Below, piece by piece: positions 21,894 through 32,150 of a DNA stretch of 64,000 bases. The stretch is from the NCBI GenBank assembly GCA_020161065.1, contig JAIUPH010000041.1, forward strand, positions 39,108 to 103,107. Reading direction: 5' to 3'. The notes under the pieces are model-generated. The model was not told the DNA's origin. It ran no database searches and saw nothing but the letters and a program-made list of their open reading frames with translations. Both the position numbers and the translations under genes were made by a program. Origin of the DNA: Pseudomonadota bacterium (GTDB taxonomy: Bacteria; Pseudomonadota; Gammaproteobacteria; Burkholderiales; Burkholderiaceae_C). Within the stretch, counting starts at the first letter, position 1. Every line of letters starts with the position of its first letter.

Positions 21894-23642
21894 ATGAAAG
21901 CCTCCCAGACCTTCGTCTCCACGCTCAAGGAAGCCCCCGCCGACGCCGAGATCATCAGCCACCAACTGATGATGCGCGCCGGCCTCATCAAACGGCTGGG
22001 CGCCGGCATCTACAGCTACATGCCGATGGGCCTGCGCGTGATCCGCAAGATCGAGGCCATCATCCGCGAGGAGATGAACCGCGCCGGCGCGGTGGAACTG
22101 CTGATGCCGGTGGTGCAGCCGGCCGAGCTGTGGCAGGAGACGGGCCGCTTCCAGGCCTATGGCCCCGAGCTGATGCGCGTGCAAGACCGCCACGAGCGCG
22201 ACTTCGTGATCCAGCCCACCAGCGAAGAGGTGGTGACCGACATCGCGCGCCAGGAACTGCGCAGCTATAAGCAGCTGCCGCGCAACTTCTATCACATCCA
22301 GACCAAGTTCCGCGACGAGCGCCGGCCGCGCTTCGGCGTGATGCGCGGCCGCGAGTTCACGATGAAGGACGCCTATTCCTTCGACCGCGACAAGGCCGCC
22401 GCGCTGAAGAGCTACCGGGCGATGTTCGAGGCCTACACGCGCATCTTCGACCGCTTCGGCCTGCGCTACCGCGCGGTGGCGGCCGACACCGGCGCCATCG
22501 GCGGCGATGCCTCGCACGAGTTCCAGGTCATCGCCGACACCGGCGAAGACGCCATCGTCTACTCGCCCGACAGCGACTACGCCGCCAACATCGAGCTGGC
22601 CGAAGCGCTGCCGCTGCTGGCCGCGCGCGCCGCGCCCACGCAAGACCGCGTGAAGACGCCGACGCCGGGCAAGGCCACCTGCGAAGACGTGGCCGCGTTG
22701 CTGGGCCTGCCGCTGGCGCGCACGGTGAAGTCGCTGGTATTGGCCAGCGACCAGAAGAACGAAGCCGGCGACGTGGTGAAGACCACGCTGTGGCTGCTGC
22801 TGGTGCGCGGCGACCACAGCCTCAACGAAGTGAAGGCCGGCAAGCTGCCGGGGCTGAAGGACGGCTACCGCTTCGCGACCGCCGCCGAGATCGAAGACCA
22901 CTTCGGCTGCAAGCCCGGCTACCTGGGGCCGATCGGCACCAAGAAGCCCATCAAGGTGGTGGCCGACCGCACCGTCGCGCTGATGAGCGATTTCGTCTGC
23001 GGCGCCAACGAGGCCGACTTCCACCACACCGGCGTCAACTGGGGCCGCGACCTGCCCGAGCCCGACCTCGTGGCCGACATCCGCAACGTGGTGGCGGGCG
23101 ACCCCTCGCCCGACGGCAAGGGCGTGCTCGCCATCCAGCGCGGCATCGAGGTCGGCCACGTCTTCTATCTCGGCACCAAGAAGTACAGCGAGCCGATGAA
23201 GGCCCACTTCCTCGACGAGAACGGCAAGCCCCAGCCCTTCGAGATGGGCTGCTACGGCATCGGCGTCACGCGGCTGCTGGGCGCGGCCATCGAGCAGAAC
23301 CACGACGAGCGCGGCATCATCTGGCCGCAGTCGATGGCGCCGTTCAGCGTGGTGATCTGCCCGATCGGCATGGACCGCAGCGCCGAGGTCAAGGCCGCGG
23401 CCGAGTCGCTGCACGATCAGCTGGCGGCCGCCGGCATCGACGTGCTGCTGGACGACCGCGGCGAACGCCCCGGCGCGATGTTCGCCGACTGGGAACTGGT
23501 CGGCGTGCCCTGGCGCGTGGTGATTTCCGATCGCGGCCTGAAGGCCGGCACGGTGGAGCTGCAAGGCCGGCGCGAAGCCGCGGCCACCGCGGTGCCGCTG
23601 GCCGAGGCGGCGGCCCGCCTCCAGGCCCGATGGGAGGCATGA
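21894..23642 (+). CDS. proS: proline--tRNA ligase
   Basis: Class II aminoacyl-tRNA synthetase, 582 residues, bacterial type with the YbaK-like editing insertion. Motif 2 [17 protein letters not shown] and motif 3 [10 protein letters not shown] are visible; the insertion lies at about 225-395 ([40 protein letters not shown]), which hydrolyses Ala-tRNA-Pro. The start [19 protein letters not shown] is the family start; an upstream in-frame ATG at 21801 is rejected. The stop overlaps the next gene (ATGA). Confidence 0.97.
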   Translation: MKASQTFVSTLKEAPADAEIISHQLMMRAGLIKRLGAGIYSYMPMGLRVIRKIEAIIREEMNRAGAVELLMPVVQPAELWQETGRFQAYGPELMRVQDRHERDFVIQPTSEEVVTDIARQELRSYKQLPRNFYHIQTKFRDERRPRFGVMRGREFTMKDAYSFDRDKAAALKSYRAMFEAYTRIFDRFGLRYRAVAADTGAIGGDASHEFQVIADTGEDAIVYSPDSDYAANIELAEALPLLAARAAPTQDRVKTPTPGKATCEDVAALLGLPLARTVKSLVLASDQKNEAGDVVKTTLWLLLVRGDHSLNEVKAGKLPGLKDGYRFATAAEIEDHFGCKPGYLGPIGTKKPIKVVADRTVALMSDFVCGANEADFHHTGVNWGRDLPEPDLVADIRNVVAGDPSPDGKGVLAIQRGIEVGHVFYLGTKKYSEPMKAHFLDENGKPQPFEMGCYGIGVTRLLGAAIEQNHDERGIIWPQSMAPFSVVICPIGMDRSAEVKAAAESLHDQLAAAGIDVLLDDRGERPGAMFADWELVGVPWRVVISDRGLKAGTVELQGRREAAATAVPLAEAAARLQARWEA

Positions 23643-24271
23643 AGGCCTTGGACGGCGTGGCCGGCAGCCGTCGGCGCTTGCTGTTCGGCGGCGCCGCCGC
23701 ATGCCTGCTGCCGGCGGCGCCGGCGCGCGCCGGCGCGCAGCTGGAAGAGCCGCTGGCCGACGCCGTGCGCTCGGCGCTGGCCGCTTCGGTCTCCGACCTC
23801 GCGCCGCCGCGGCCGCGCTTCGAGCAGATCGACCAGCGCCTGACCTACCTGCGCTGGCTGGGCGAGGCCAGCCAGCGGCTGCGCACCCGCAAGTCGGAAC
23901 ACCAGACGCGCGTGGAGTTTCTCGAAACCGTCTGGTACGAAAGCCGCCGCGCCGGGCTGGAGACCCAGCTCGTGCTGGCGCTGATCCAGGTGGAAAGCGG
24001 CTTTCGCAAGTACGCCATCAGCTCGGCCGGCGCGCGCGGCTACATGCAGGTGATGCCGTTCTGGACCCGCGCCATCGGCGACGGCGACGCCAGCCGGCTG
24101 TTCCACCTGCAGACCAACCTGCGCTTCGGCTGCGTGATCCTGCGCCACTACCTCGACGTCGAGCGCGGCGACCTCTTCATGGCGCTGGGCCGCTACAACG
24201 GCAGCCGCGGCCGCGCCGACTATCCCAACCTGGTGTTCGGCGCCCGCCGGCAGTGGGAGATCAGGGCCTGA
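23639..24271 (+). CDS. lytic transglycosylase (SLT domain), Tat-type signal
   Basis: 210-residue murein lytic transglycosylase. The N-terminus carries a twin-arginine-like signal (SRRRLLFGG at residues 10-18, then a hydrophobic stretch ending PARAGA). The SLT catalytic domain spans about 95-205, with the catalytic Glu in [30 protein letters not shown] and a late [13 protein letters not shown]. It starts in the proS stop codon (ATGA overlap), so it is translationally coupled. An ATG three codons upstream at 23630 is an alternative. Confidence 0.9.
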   Translation: MKALDGVAGSRRRLLFGGAAACLLPAAPARAGAQLEEPLADAVRSALAASVSDLAPPRPRFEQIDQRLTYLRWLGEASQRLRTRKSEHQTRVEFLETVWYESRRAGLETQLVLALIQVESGFRKYAISSAGARGYMQVMPFWTRAIGDGDASRLFHLQTNLRFGCVILRHYLDVERGDLFMALGRYNGSRGRADYPNLVFGARRQWEIRA

Positions 24272-24589
24272 TCAGGCTTTGTTGCCCAGCACCTGCTGCA
24301 GTTCGCCCGACTGGTACATCTCCATCATGATGTCCGAGCCGCCGACGAACTCGCCGTCGACATAGAGCTGCGGAATCGTCGGCCACTGCGAGTAGTCCTT
24401 GATGCCCTGGCGGACCTCTTCGTCCTCCAGCACGTTGAAGGTCTTGAACTCGTCGACCCCGCAGGCCTTGAGCACCTGCACCGCGCGGCCCGAGAAGCCG
24501 CACATCGGAAACTGGGCCGTGCCCTTCATGAAGAGCACGACGTGGTTGTTCTTGACCAGGTCGTCAATGCGTTGTTGGGCGTCGCTCAT
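24272..24589 (-). CDS. grxD: monothiol glutaredoxin, Grx4 type
   Basis: 105-residue CGFS glutaredoxin that binds and transfers [2Fe-2S] clusters. The active site CGFS follows KGTAQFPM, then the family TIPQLYVDGEFVGGSDIM. The start at 24589 (MSDAQQRIDDLV) is preferred over an upstream ATG at 24637. It converges with the transglycosylase gene with adjacent stop codons and no spacer. Confidence 0.96.
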   Translation of the reverse strand: MSDAQQRIDDLVKNNHVVLFMKGTAQFPMCGFSGRAVQVLKACGVDEFKTFNVLEDEEVRQGIKDYSQWPTIPQLYVDGEFVGGSDIMMEMYQSGELQQVLGNKA

Positions 24590-24682
24590 GGTGGTGGGAC
24601 TGCTGTGCAAAGAATGAATGCCGCGTTTATACGGCAAAGCCCAAGACCGCCCTGGCGGCGCAGGTGTCGCGCGCCGCCGACG

Positions 24683-25219
24683 TCAGTACGTGTACTGCAC
24701 GCCGAGCTGCAGCCGCGGCTGCAGGCGCAGGTCGCGCAGCGTGGCGTCGAAGCCCTGGTTGCCGAACAGCGCGCGGCCGAAGCGCCAGGCGCCGCCGGGA
24801 TAGTCGGCCGACAGCCCGAGGTCGGCGCTGAAGCTCAAGCCCGTCTTGGGCACCCAGCCGGTGTAGCCCAGGCCGATGTAGGGGGCCGACAGCGGCGTGG
24901 CGTCGCCGGCGCCCAGCGCGGCCCACGCGGGCGCGGCAAAGCCGAGGGGCTTGTTGCGCAGATCGAAGATCAGGCCGCTGGTGGCGCGAAAGCGCCCGCT
25001 GGCAAACGGCAGCGCCAGGCCCAGGCTGCCGAGGTCGTAGTCGCCCACCAGCGCGGCGCGCTGCAGCGGCGCGATGTCGGGCGCTTCATAGAGGGCCAGC
25101 CGCGGCTGCCAGCGCGGCCAGATCATCTGGCGCTCCAACAGCAGGCCGTCGGCGGCCAGGGCGGCCGGCGCGGCCGCGACGATCAGGGTTGCGAGCGGAA
25201 TGCGAAGCCAGGCAGCCAT
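24683..25219 (-). CDS. predicted outer-membrane beta-barrel protein, unknown function
   Basis: 178 residues with a signal peptide ([17 protein letters not shown], likely cut before DGLLL) and alternating hydrophobic/polar strands rich in Gly, Tyr and Trp (APYIGLGYTGW, GLSFSADLGLSADY, LQPRLQLGVQYTY). It ends in an aromatic residue after a final amphipathic strand, the signal recognised by the BAM machinery. It is small, roughly OmpW/OmpX size. I recognise no specific family. It lies 33 bp after prmC on the same strand, probably by chance of operon position. Confidence 0.75.
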   Translation of the reverse strand: MAAWLRIPLATLIVAAAPAALAADGLLLERQMIWPRWQPRLALYEAPDIAPLQRAALVGDYDLGSLGLALPFASGRFRATSGLIFDLRNKPLGFAAPAWAALGAGDATPLSAPYIGLGYTGWVPKTGLSFSADLGLSADYPGGAWRFGRALFGNQGFDATLRDLRLQPRLQLGVQYTY

Positions 25220-25252
25220 GTCTCAGCCTCCGATGTTGGGCTGATGATGCGC

Positions 25253-26188
25253 TCAAGTGGCGTGTTTGGCATCCCCGCCGGCAGTCCCCCTGGAACCCGT
25301 GACGTGACTTTCTGCGGCCGGCCCCGCTCCCCAGCGGCCGCCGCTGCAGCGTTCGTGGCCGGCCAGGTCGCGCCGCGTCTGCACCGTCTCGAAGCCGGCG
25401 TCGACCAGCAGCGCACGCACCGCGGCGCCCTGGTCGAAGCCATGCTCGACCAGCAGCCAGCCGCCCGCCTCCAGGTGTGCCGGCGCGCCGGCGACGATCA
25501 TGCGCAGCGCATCGAGCCCGTCGCCGCCGGGCGTCAGCGCGTGCCGCGGCTCGTACCGCAGCGCAGCCAGATGGGGGTCGTCGCCGGCGATGTAGGGCGG
25601 GTTGGACAGCGCCAGTTCGAAGCGCTGGCCGGCCACCGCCGACCACCACGAGCCCTGGTGCAGCTCGATCGCGCAGCCCAGGGCCTGCGCGTTGGCGCGC
25701 GCCACCGCCAGCGCGCCGGCGTCGATGTCGGTGGCGCTGACCCGCGCCGCCGGGCAGCGCCGCGCCACGCTGACGGCGATGGCGCCGCTGCCGGTGCCGA
25801 GGTCGATCACGCGCGGCGCGCCCGGCTGCCCGTCCGTCTGCTCGCCTGTCTGCTCGCCCGGTTGCGCGCCCAGCAAGGCCAGCGCCCAGTCGACCAGCAC
25901 CTCGGTCTCGGGCCGCGGCACCAACACGGCTGGCGTCACCGCCAGGCGCAGGCCGTGGAACTCGCGCTCGCCCAGCAGGTAGGCCAGCGGCGCGCCGGCG
26001 GCGCGGCTTTCGAGGTCGGCCGTGAAGCGCTGCTGCACCTCGGCCGGCAGCGGCGCGTCGTCATGCGCGATCAGCCAGGTGCGCGGCTGCGCCAGGTGGT
26101 GCGCCAGCAGCACTTGGGCGTCCAGCCGATCGACGCCGCGCCGGCGCGCCAGCGCCAGCGCCGCCGCGACGTCCATCGAAGCCGCCAT
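25253..26188 (-). CDS. prmC: peptide chain release factor N5-glutamine methyltransferase
   Basis: Methylates the Gln of the GGQ motif in release factors RF1/RF2. 311 residues: N-terminal helical domain, then the SAM-binding domain with VIDLGTGSGAIAV and the catalytic NPPY (ALSNPPYIAGDD). Compared with the family (about 280) there is a small low-complexity insert (GEQTGEQTDGQPG, a 12-bp DNA repeat at about 25835-25865) and a Gly/Ala-rich 25-residue C-terminal tail. The ATG shares one base with the prfA stop, so the two are coupled, the standard prfA-prmC pairing. Confidence 0.95.
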   Translation of the reverse strand: MAASMDVAAALALARRRGVDRLDAQVLLAHHLAQPRTWLIAHDDAPLPAEVQQRFTADLESRAAGAPLAYLLGEREFHGLRLAVTPAVLVPRPETEVLVDWALALLGAQPGEQTGEQTDGQPGAPRVIDLGTGSGAIAVSVARRCPAARVSATDIDAGALAVARANAQALGCAIELHQGSWWSAVAGQRFELALSNPPYIAGDDPHLAALRYEPRHALTPGGDGLDALRMIVAGAPAHLEAGGWLLVEHGFDQGAAVRALLVDAGFETVQTRRDLAGHERCSGGRWGAGPAAESHVTGSRGTAGGDAKHAT

Positions 26189-27288
26189 CAGGCGGCCCCG
26201 GTTTCGAGCTGCGCCAGCTGCTGCGCCGCGCGCTCGCGCTGCAGCGCGTCGACCAGGTCGCCGAGGTCGCCGTCCATCACCTGCGACAGCTTGTACAGCG
26301 TGAGGTTGATTCGGTGATCGGTGACGCGGCCCTGCGGGAAGTTGTAGGTGCGGATGCGGTCGCTGCGGTCGCCGCTGCCGATCAGCGCCTTGCGCGTGGC
26401 GGCTTCGCGGGCGGCGCGCTCGCTGCGTTCCTTCTCGCGGATGCGCGCCGCCAGCACGGCCATCGCCTTGGCCTTGTTGCGGTGCTGCGAGCGGTCGTCC
26501 TGGCATTCGGCGACGATGCCGGTGGGCAGGTGGGTGATGCGGATCGCGCTGTCGGTCTTGTTGATGTGCTGGCCGCCGGCGCCGCTGGCGCGGAAGGTGT
26601 CGATGCGCAGCTCGGCGGGGTTGAGTTGCACCTCCTCGGCCTCCTCGGGCTCGGGCATCACCGCCACCGTGCAGGCGCTGGTGTGGATGCGACCCTGCGC
26701 CTCGGTGGCCGGCACGCGCTGCACGCGGTGGCCGCCCGACTCGAAGCGCAGCCGCGCGTAGACGGCGTCGCCTTCGACGCGCAGCACCAGCTCCTTGTAA
26801 CCACCCAGTTCAGCGGCGTTCTCGCTCAGCACCTCGGTGCGCCAGCCCTGGCGCTCGCAGTAGCGCTGGTACATGCGCGCCAGGTCGCCGGCGAACAGCG
26901 CCGACTCGTCGCCGCCGGTGCCGGCGCGGATCTCCAGGAAGGCGTTGCGCTCGTCGTCGGGGTCGCGCGGGATCAGCGCCGCCTGCAGCTCGCCGTCCAA
27001 GCGGCCGAGGTCCGCTTCGGCGCCGGTCACCTCGTCGCGCGCCATGGCCTGCATCTCGGCGTCGTCGAGCGCCGGATCGGCCAGCATGTCGCGCGCCGCG
27101 GCGAGGTCGGCCTCGCGCGCCTGGTGGCGGCGGTACAGGCCGACCACGCGCGCGGCCTCGGCCTGCTCGCGCGACAGCGCGCGCCAGCGCTGGATGTCGG
27201 CGCCGAGCTGCGGGTCGGCCAGGTTGGCGTCGAGCTCGGCCAGCCGCAGTGCCAGGCGTTCGAACTGTTCTCGCAAAGAGGGGGTCAT
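26188..27288 (-). CDS. prfA: peptide chain release factor 1
   Basis: Reads UAA and UAG stop codons. 366 residues. The tripeptide that hydrolyses peptidyl-tRNA is present as [13 protein letters not shown] (about 233-245), and the domain 2 region around [12 protein letters not shown] is typical. The start is MTPSLREQF at 27288. It lies downstream of hemA on the same strand (56-bp gap), the order hemA-prfA-prmC widespread in proteobacteria. Confidence 0.97.
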   Translation of the reverse strand: MTPSLREQFERLALRLAELDANLADPQLGADIQRWRALSREQAEAARVVGLYRRHQAREADLAAARDMLADPALDDAEMQAMARDEVTGAEADLGRLDGELQAALIPRDPDDERNAFLEIRAGTGGDESALFAGDLARMYQRYCERQGWRTEVLSENAAELGGYKELVLRVEGDAVYARLRFESGGHRVQRVPATEAQGRIHTSACTVAVMPEPEEAEEVQLNPAELRIDTFRASGAGGQHINKTDSAIRITHLPTGIVAECQDDRSQHRNKAKAMAVLAARIREKERSERAAREAATRKALIGSGDRSDRIRTYNFPQGRVTDHRINLTLYKLSQVMDGDLGDLVDALQRERAAQQLAQLETGAA

Positions 27289-27344
27289 GGCGGATGCCGC
27301 CTGCGGCCGCGCGTCCGGCCGTGGCGGAACAAATGGGAGTGAAG

Positions 27345-28643
27345 CTAACGCCCGCCGTCGCCGGGCGTGCGGGTGCTGCTGCGCAGGAACAGGCGCGAGA
27401 CGGTTTGCGCCAGCTGCGCGCGCTCGGGCCCGTCGGCCGCGTGCAGCTCGGCCAGCGTGCCGTGCAGCATCTTGTGCGTGAGGCCGCGGGTCAGCGCTTC
27501 CAGCACCGCGTCCACCGGCTCGCCCTTGGCGATCTGCTTGCGCGCGCGCGCAAGCGCCACGCTGCTCCAGTCTTCGGCCTGGCGGTTGAGCGCCTGGATC
27601 AGCGGCACCGCGGCGCGCTGGTCCAGCCAGTGGGCGAAGCTTTGCACGCCGGCGTCGATGATGGCCTCGGCCTGCTGCACGGCGGCCTGGCGCTTCTCGC
27701 CGGCGGTCTGCACCAGCGCCGAGAGGTCGTCCACGGTGTAGAGGTAGACGTCGCCCAGCGTGCTCACCTCGGGCTCGATGTCGCGCGGCACCGCCAGGTC
27801 GACCATGAACATGGGCCGGTGGCGGCGCTGCTTGAGCGCGCGCTCCACCGCGCCCAGGCCGATGATGGGCAGGCTGCTGGCGGTGCAGGAGATCACCGCG
27901 TCGAACTCGTGCAGCCGCGTCGGCAGCTCCGACAGCCGCAGTGCCTGGGCGCCGAAGCGCGCGGCCAGGCGCTCGCCGCGTTCCAGCGTGCGGTTGGCCA
28001 CCGCCATGCCGCGCGGCGACTTGGCGGCGAAATGCGTGGCCACCAGCTCGATCATCTCGCCGGCGCCGACGAACAGCACCTGCATGTCCGACAGCTTCTC
28101 GAACAACTGCGCGGCCAGCCGCACCGCGGCCGCCGCCATGCTGATGGAATGCGCGCCGATCTCGGTGGCGGTGCGCACTTCCTTGGCCACCGAGAACGAG
28201 CGCTGGAACAGCTGGTGCAGCGTGGTGCCCAGCGTGCCGGCGGCATCGGCCTGGCGCACGGCCTGCTTCATCTGGCCCAGGATCTGCGGCTCGCCCAGCA
28301 CCATCGAGTCCAGCCCCGAGGCCACGCGGAAGGCGTGGCGTGCCGCGTCGCGGTTTTCCAGCACGTAGGTGTGGCCGCGCAAGTGCTCGGCGCTGACGCC
28401 GCCTTCGGCCGCCAGCCACGACAAGGTGGGCGCCACCAGCTCCTGCGGCGGCGCACGGTCGGCGGCCACGTACAACTCGGTGCGGTTGCAGGTGGAGACC
28501 AGCGCCGCCTCGGGCGTGGCCAGGTGCAGCCGGCCCTGCAGGCCGCGCAAGGCCGGCGGCAGGCTCTCGGGCGCAAAGGCAAACCGCCCGCGCAGGTCCA
28601 GCGGGGCGGTCGTGTGGTTCAGGCCGAGAGCGAAGACGGACAC
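27345..28643 (-). CDS. hemA: glutamyl-tRNA reductase
   Basis: First committed step of C5-pathway haem synthesis: NADPH-dependent reduction of Glu-tRNA to glutamate-1-semialdehyde. 432 residues. The active-site Cys is in STCNRTELY (about residue 51), the NADP region [14 protein letters not shown] follows, and the dimerisation domain ends in FLRSSTRTP. The start is GTG at 28643 ([13 protein letters not shown]); no ATG lies near the conserved N-terminus. It is divergent from the small membrane protein at 28771. Confidence 0.95.
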   Translation of the reverse strand: MSVFALGLNHTTAPLDLRGRFAFAPESLPPALRGLQGRLHLATPEAALVSTCNRTELYVAADRAPPQELVAPTLSWLAAEGGVSAEHLRGHTYVLENRDAARHAFRVASGLDSMVLGEPQILGQMKQAVRQADAAGTLGTTLHQLFQRSFSVAKEVRTATEIGAHSISMAAAAVRLAAQLFEKLSDMQVLFVGAGEMIELVATHFAAKSPRGMAVANRTLERGERLAARFGAQALRLSELPTRLHEFDAVISCTASSLPIIGLGAVERALKQRRHRPMFMVDLAVPRDIEPEVSTLGDVYLYTVDDLSALVQTAGEKRQAAVQQAEAIIDAGVQSFAHWLDQRAAVPLIQALNRQAEDWSSVALARARKQIAKGEPVDAVLEALTRGLTHKMLHGTLAELHAADGPERAQLAQTVSRLFLRSSTRTPGDGGR

Positions 28644-28770
28644 GGGGCTGGATTGTAGGATCGCGACTCCCCGGCCGGCATGGCGAAGGGCCTGCGCAGT
28701 CTCGCCAGCCTCGGCGCCGGCCGCCTTGACTGTCATCAAGAAAGCGGGCGGCCGCGGCCCGCGCCAATGG

Positions 28771-29046
28771 ATGGGTGCGATCGACTTCTTCTGGCACGTG
28801 GCCAATCTGTTCGCCGTCAGCGGGCTGTTCGGGCTGCTGGCCGCCGGCGGCGCCAAGCTGCTGTGGCGGCGCGCGCTGGCCGGCGTGCGCTGGCCGCGGC
28901 TGGCGCTGGCCGCGGCCGGCGCCGCGATGGCGGTGACGCTGGCCGGGCTGCTGTTCTTCGGCCGCGACGGCCGCATGGCGACTTATGCGCTGATGGTGCC
29001 GGCCGCCGCGCTGGCGCTGGGCTGGGCCGGCTTCCGGCGGCGCTGA
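28771..29046 (+). CDS. small integral membrane protein, unknown
   Basis: 91 residues with three predicted transmembrane helices ([57 protein letters not shown]), the last ending in FRRR. Similar short proteins beginning 'xxDFFWHxxNF' occur next to hemA in other Burkholderiales, from memory, with no known function. The start is one of two closely spaced ATGs (28767 out of frame, 28771 in frame). It converges with miaB. Confidence 0.65.
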   Translation: MGAIDFFWHVANLFAVSGLFGLLAAGGAKLLWRRALAGVRWPRLALAAAGAAMAVTLAGLLFFGRDGRMATYALMVPAAALALGWAGFRRR

Positions 29047-29071
29047 AGCCGCGGGCCGAGCCGCAGCCGCT

Positions 29072-30439
29072 TCAAGCAGCCGCTGCTGCCGTGTCGGCCA
29101 GCAGCGGCGTGCCGCGCAGCGAGTGCGGCAGCGCGCCGGTGATGCGCACGTCGAGCATGCGGCCGACCAGCCGCGCCGCGAGCGGCCCGCCGTCGAAGTT
29201 GACGATGCGGTTGCACTCGGTGCGGCCCATCAGTTCGGCCGCGTTTTTGCGCGACGGCCCTTCGACCAGGATGCGCTGCACCGTGCCGACGCGGCTTTGG
29301 CCGATGCGCGCGACGTTGTGCTCCAGCAGCGCCTGCAGCGCTTGCAGCCGCTGCAGCTTGGCCTCGCGCGGCGTCTCGTCGGCCAGGTTGGCCGCCGGCG
29401 TGCCGGGGCGCGGGCTGAAGACGAAGCTGAACGAGGCGTCGAAGCCGATGTCTTCGATCAGCTTCATCGTCTTCGCGTGGTCTTCGTCGGTCTCGCCGGG
29501 GAAGCCGACGATGAAGTCGCTGGACAGGCTGATGTCGGGCCGCAGCGCGCGCAGCTTGCGGATCGTGCTTTTGTATTCCAGCGCCGTGTAGCCGCGCTTC
29601 ATCGCCATCAGGATGCGGTCGCTGCCATGCTGCACCGGCAGGTGCAGGTGGTTCACCAGCTTGGGCGTGCGGCCGTAGACCTCGATCAGCCGCGCGCTGA
29701 ACTCCTTGGGGTGGCTGGTGGTGTAGCGGATGCGCTCGATGCCGGGGATCTCGGCCACGTACTCCAGCAGCAGCGCGAAGTCGGCGGTCTCTGCCGTGCT
29801 GCCCATCGCGCCCAGGTAGGCGTTGACGTTCTGGCCGAGCAGCGTCACTTCCTTCACGCCCTGGTCGGCGAGGCCGGCCACCTCGGTCAGCACGTCGTCG
29901 AAGGGGCGGCTCACCTCCTCGCCGCGGGTATACGGCACCACGCAGTACGAGCAGTACTTGGAGCAGCCTTCCATGATCGAGACGAAGGCCGACGCGCCTT
30001 CCACCCGCGCCGGCGGCAGATGGTCGAACTTCTCGATCTCGGGGAAGCTGATGTCCACCTGCGCGCGGCGCTCGGCGCGGCGCGCCTCGATCATCTGCGG
30101 CAGGCGGTGCAGGGTCTGCGGGCCGAACACCAGGTCGACGTAGGGCGCACGCTCGATGATGGCCGCGCCCTCCTGGCTGGCCACGCAGCCGCCGACGCCG
30201 ATCAGCACGCCCTTCTTCTTGAGGTGCTTGACGCGGCCGAGGTCGCTGAACACTTTCTCCTGCGCCTTCTCGCGCACCGAGCAGGTGTTGAAGAGGATCA
30301 GGTCGGCCTGCTCGACGTCGGCCGTGGGCTCGTAGCCTTCGGCAGCGCGCAGCACGTCGGACATCTTGTCCGAGTCGTACTCGTTCATCTGGCAGCCGAA
30401 GGTGCGGATGAAGACCTTCTTGGTGGGGCCGCTGCTCAT
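29072..30439 (-). CDS. miaB: tRNA-2-methylthio-N6-dimethylallyladenosine synthase
   Basis: Radical-SAM methylthiotransferase modifying A37 of tRNAs that read UNN codons. 455 residues. The N-terminal UPF0004 domain has Cys16 ([11 protein letters not shown]) and two further Cys ([21 protein letters not shown]) for one cluster; the radical-SAM motif is CSKYCSYC (about 158); a TRAM domain occupies the C-terminus (about 390-450). The start at 30439 is set by [16 protein letters not shown]. It overlaps the upstream small gene by 4 bp. Confidence 0.97.
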   Translation of the reverse strand: MSSGPTKKVFIRTFGCQMNEYDSDKMSDVLRAAEGYEPTADVEQADLILFNTCSVREKAQEKVFSDLGRVKHLKKKGVLIGVGGCVASQEGAAIIERAPYVDLVFGPQTLHRLPQMIEARRAERRAQVDISFPEIEKFDHLPPARVEGASAFVSIMEGCSKYCSYCVVPYTRGEEVSRPFDDVLTEVAGLADQGVKEVTLLGQNVNAYLGAMGSTAETADFALLLEYVAEIPGIERIRYTTSHPKEFSARLIEVYGRTPKLVNHLHLPVQHGSDRILMAMKRGYTALEYKSTIRKLRALRPDISLSSDFIVGFPGETDEDHAKTMKLIEDIGFDASFSFVFSPRPGTPAANLADETPREAKLQRLQALQALLEHNVARIGQSRVGTVQRILVEGPSRKNAAELMGRTECNRIVNFDGGPLAARLVGRMLDVRITGALPHSLRGTPLLADTAAAAA

Positions 30440-30825
30440 GGCCGCGTCCACTTCTGCGACACCGGGTCGAAGGTCCAGGCGGCGGCCTGCTCCTTGGTGG
30501 CCGGCCACGGCGTGTTGGCGCGCTCGACGGCGGTGAGCACCCAGACCTCCATCAACTGGCCGCTGGTGTCCTCGATCGTGTAGTTCACCACCAGCTTCTT
30601 GCCGGCAAGAAAGCTCGTTAGCTCGAAACGGTTTTCCTCGCCGCGGATGCGCGCGCCGGCGGCCAGCCGCGCCGGCTTGCCGTTGAGCAGCACGTCGGGC
30701 GGCGCCGTGCCGGTGATTTCGCCGCGCAAGGCGCTTGGCGGGAAGGCGCGCAGCACTTGCGCGAAGGCGGTGTTGGCGCCCAGCGCCAGACCGGCGGCAA
30801 GGCCCAGGGCGGCACAGCGAAGCAT
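30436..30825 (-). CDS. periplasmic protein of unknown function, coupled to miaB
   Basis: 129 residues with a clear signal peptide ([16 protein letters not shown], cut before QVLRAF). The mature part reads as a small beta-rich domain with [24 protein letters not shown] and [21 protein letters not shown] do not recognise a named family, but a similar protein beside miaB is common in Burkholderiales as far as I recall. The stop overlaps the miaB ATG (ATGA). The start at 30825 is preferred over 30873 because it places the signal peptide at the N-terminus. Confidence 0.78.
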   Translation of the reverse strand: MLRCAALGLAAGLALGANTAFAQVLRAFPPSALRGEITGTAPPDVLLNGKPARLAAGARIRGEENRFELTSFLAGKKLVVNYTIEDTSGQLMEVWVLTAVERANTPWPATKEQAAAWTFDPVSQKWTRP

Positions 30826-30860
30826 GGTGTGGATCCAGGGGCTGTGAGACCAAACGAATC

Positions 30861-30881
30861 GGCCCGGGGTCAACCCGGGCC
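30861..30881 (-). terminator. hairpin downstream of tRNA-Met
   Basis: Perfect 8-bp stem GGCCCGGG / CCCGGGCC with a 5-nt loop, 12 nt past the tRNA-Met 3' end, followed on the minus strand by GATTCGTTTGG. Probable terminator of the tRNA transcript, ahead of the start of the next minus-strand gene. Confidence 0.55.
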
Positions 30882-30893
30882 GAGGCGGAAAAC

Positions 30894-30970
30894 TGGTGGC
30901 GCTTCAGGGACTTGAACCCCGGACCTGCGGATTATGATTCCGTCGCTCTAACCAACTGAGCTAAAGCGCC
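30894..30970 (-). tRNA. tRNA-Met (anticodon CAT)
   Basis: 77-nt cloverleaf on the minus strand. Acceptor GGCGCTT/AAGCGCC; D-arm AGCTCAGTTGGTTAGAGC; anticodon loop ATCATAA, so anticodon CAT; T-arm CCGGG GTTCAAG TCCCTG. The CCA is encoded. Base-paired acceptor end G1-C72 excludes an initiator; elongator Met is favoured, but tRNA-Ile2 (lysidine-modified CAT) cannot be fully excluded by eye. Confidence 0.93.
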
Positions 30971-30980
30971 TGAGCCGAAA

Positions 30981-30986
30981 AGTATA
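30981..30986 (-). promoter_or_regulatory. candidate -10 box for tRNA-Met
   Basis: TATACT on the minus strand, 11 nt from the tRNA 5' end, a good spacing for a stable-RNA promoter. No convincing -35 hexamer 17 nt upstream, so moderate support only. Confidence 0.35.
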
Positions 30987-31010
30987 CAGCGCGCTCAAGG
31001 CCGTTCCACG

Positions 31011-32108
31011 ATGTTCAGCTTCTTCAAGAAGAAGGCGCCGCCGCCTGCCGAGGCGCCGCCGGTCCCGCTGCCCGAGACCCCCGCGGCACCCGCCGCGCCC
31101 GTTGCCGCCCCCGCCGAGCCGGTGCTGCCGCCGATGGCCATTGCGGCCCCCGAGATCGATGCCGTTGCCGAAGTGCCGGCCGCCGAAGCGCCGGCCCGCG
31201 CCGGCTGGATGGCGCGGCTCAAGCAAGGCCTGCGCAAGACCGGCAGCAGCATCGCGCAGGTCTTCACCGGCACGCGCATCGACGATGCGCTGTACGAGGA
31301 ACTGGAAGCCGCGCTGCTGATGGCCGACACCGGCGTGGCGGCCACGCAGCATTTGCTGGACGACCTGAAGCGCCGCGTCAAGGAAGCCAAGGCCACCGAC
31401 GCCGCGGCGGTGAAGGACCTGCTGGCCGATGCCATCGCCGAGCTGCTGCGCCCGCTGGAGCGCACGCTCGACGTCGGCCAGCACACGCCCACCGTGATCA
31501 TGGTCGCCGGCGTCAACGGCGCCGGCAAGACCACCACCATCGGCAAGCTCACGCGCCACTTGGCGGCGGCCGACCTCAAGGTGCTGCTGGCCGCGGCCGA
31601 CACCTTCCGCGCCGCGGCGCGCGAGCAATTGGCCGTGTGGGCCGACCGCAACCGCGTGGAGATCGTCAGCCAGGAAGGCGGCGACCCGGCGGCGGTGACC
31701 TTCGACGCCGTCAACGCCGGCCGCGCACGCGGCTGCGACGTGGTGATTGCCGACACCGCCGGCCGCCTGCCGACCCAGCTTCACCTGATGGAAGAGTTGA
31801 AGAAGATCCACCGCGTGATCGGCAAGGCGCAGGCCGGCGCGCCGCACGAGGTGCTGCTGGTGGTGGACGGCAACACGGGCCAGAACGCGCTGGCCCAGGT
31901 GCAGGCTTTCGACGCCGCGCTCGGCCTGACGGGCCTGGTGGTGACCAAGCTCGACGGCACCGCCAAGGGCGGCGTGCTGGCCGCCATTGCCCGCTGGTGC
32001 AGCGAGCGCCAGCGGCCGCTGGCGGTCTACTTCATCGGCGTGGGCGAGGCGCTGGAAGATCTGCAGCCCTTCAGCGCCCGCGAGTTCGCGCGCGCGCTAC
32101 TCGACTGA
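31011..32108 (+). CDS. ftsY: signal recognition particle receptor FtsY
   Basis: SRP receptor GTPase that docks ribosome-nascent chain complexes at the inner membrane. 365 residues: short basic start (MFSFFKKK), a Pro/Ala-rich acidic linker (about 9-60), the N domain, and the G domain with G1 GVNGAGKTTT (about 165), DTAGRLPTQ (G3) and TKLDGTAKGG (G4). The linker is shorter than the E. coli acidic domain. It is encoded divergently from tRNA-Met. Confidence 0.97.
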   Translation: MFSFFKKKAPPPAEAPPVPLPETPAAPAAPVAAPAEPVLPPMAIAAPEIDAVAEVPAAEAPARAGWMARLKQGLRKTGSSIAQVFTGTRIDDALYEELEAALLMADTGVAATQHLLDDLKRRVKEAKATDAAAVKDLLADAIAELLRPLERTLDVGQHTPTVIMVAGVNGAGKTTTIGKLTRHLAAADLKVLLAAADTFRAAAREQLAVWADRNRVEIVSQEGGDPAAVTFDAVNAGRARGCDVVIADTAGRLPTQLHLMEELKKIHRVIGKAQAGAPHEVLLVVDGNTGQNALAQVQAFDAALGLTGLVVTKLDGTAKGGVLAAIARWCSERQRPLAVYFIGVGEALEDLQPFSAREFARALLD

Positions 32109-32114
32109 CGGGGA

Positions 32115-32138
32115 CCGACTCGGACTGACTCGGACTGA
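32115..32138. repeat. short tandem repeat
   Basis: Two perfect copies of GACTCGGACT (32117-32136) in the 42-bp gap between the ftsY stop and the convergent DUF2726 gene. Likely slippage; no function is suggested. Confidence 0.5.
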
Positions 32139-32150
32139 AGGGGCCGCGCC

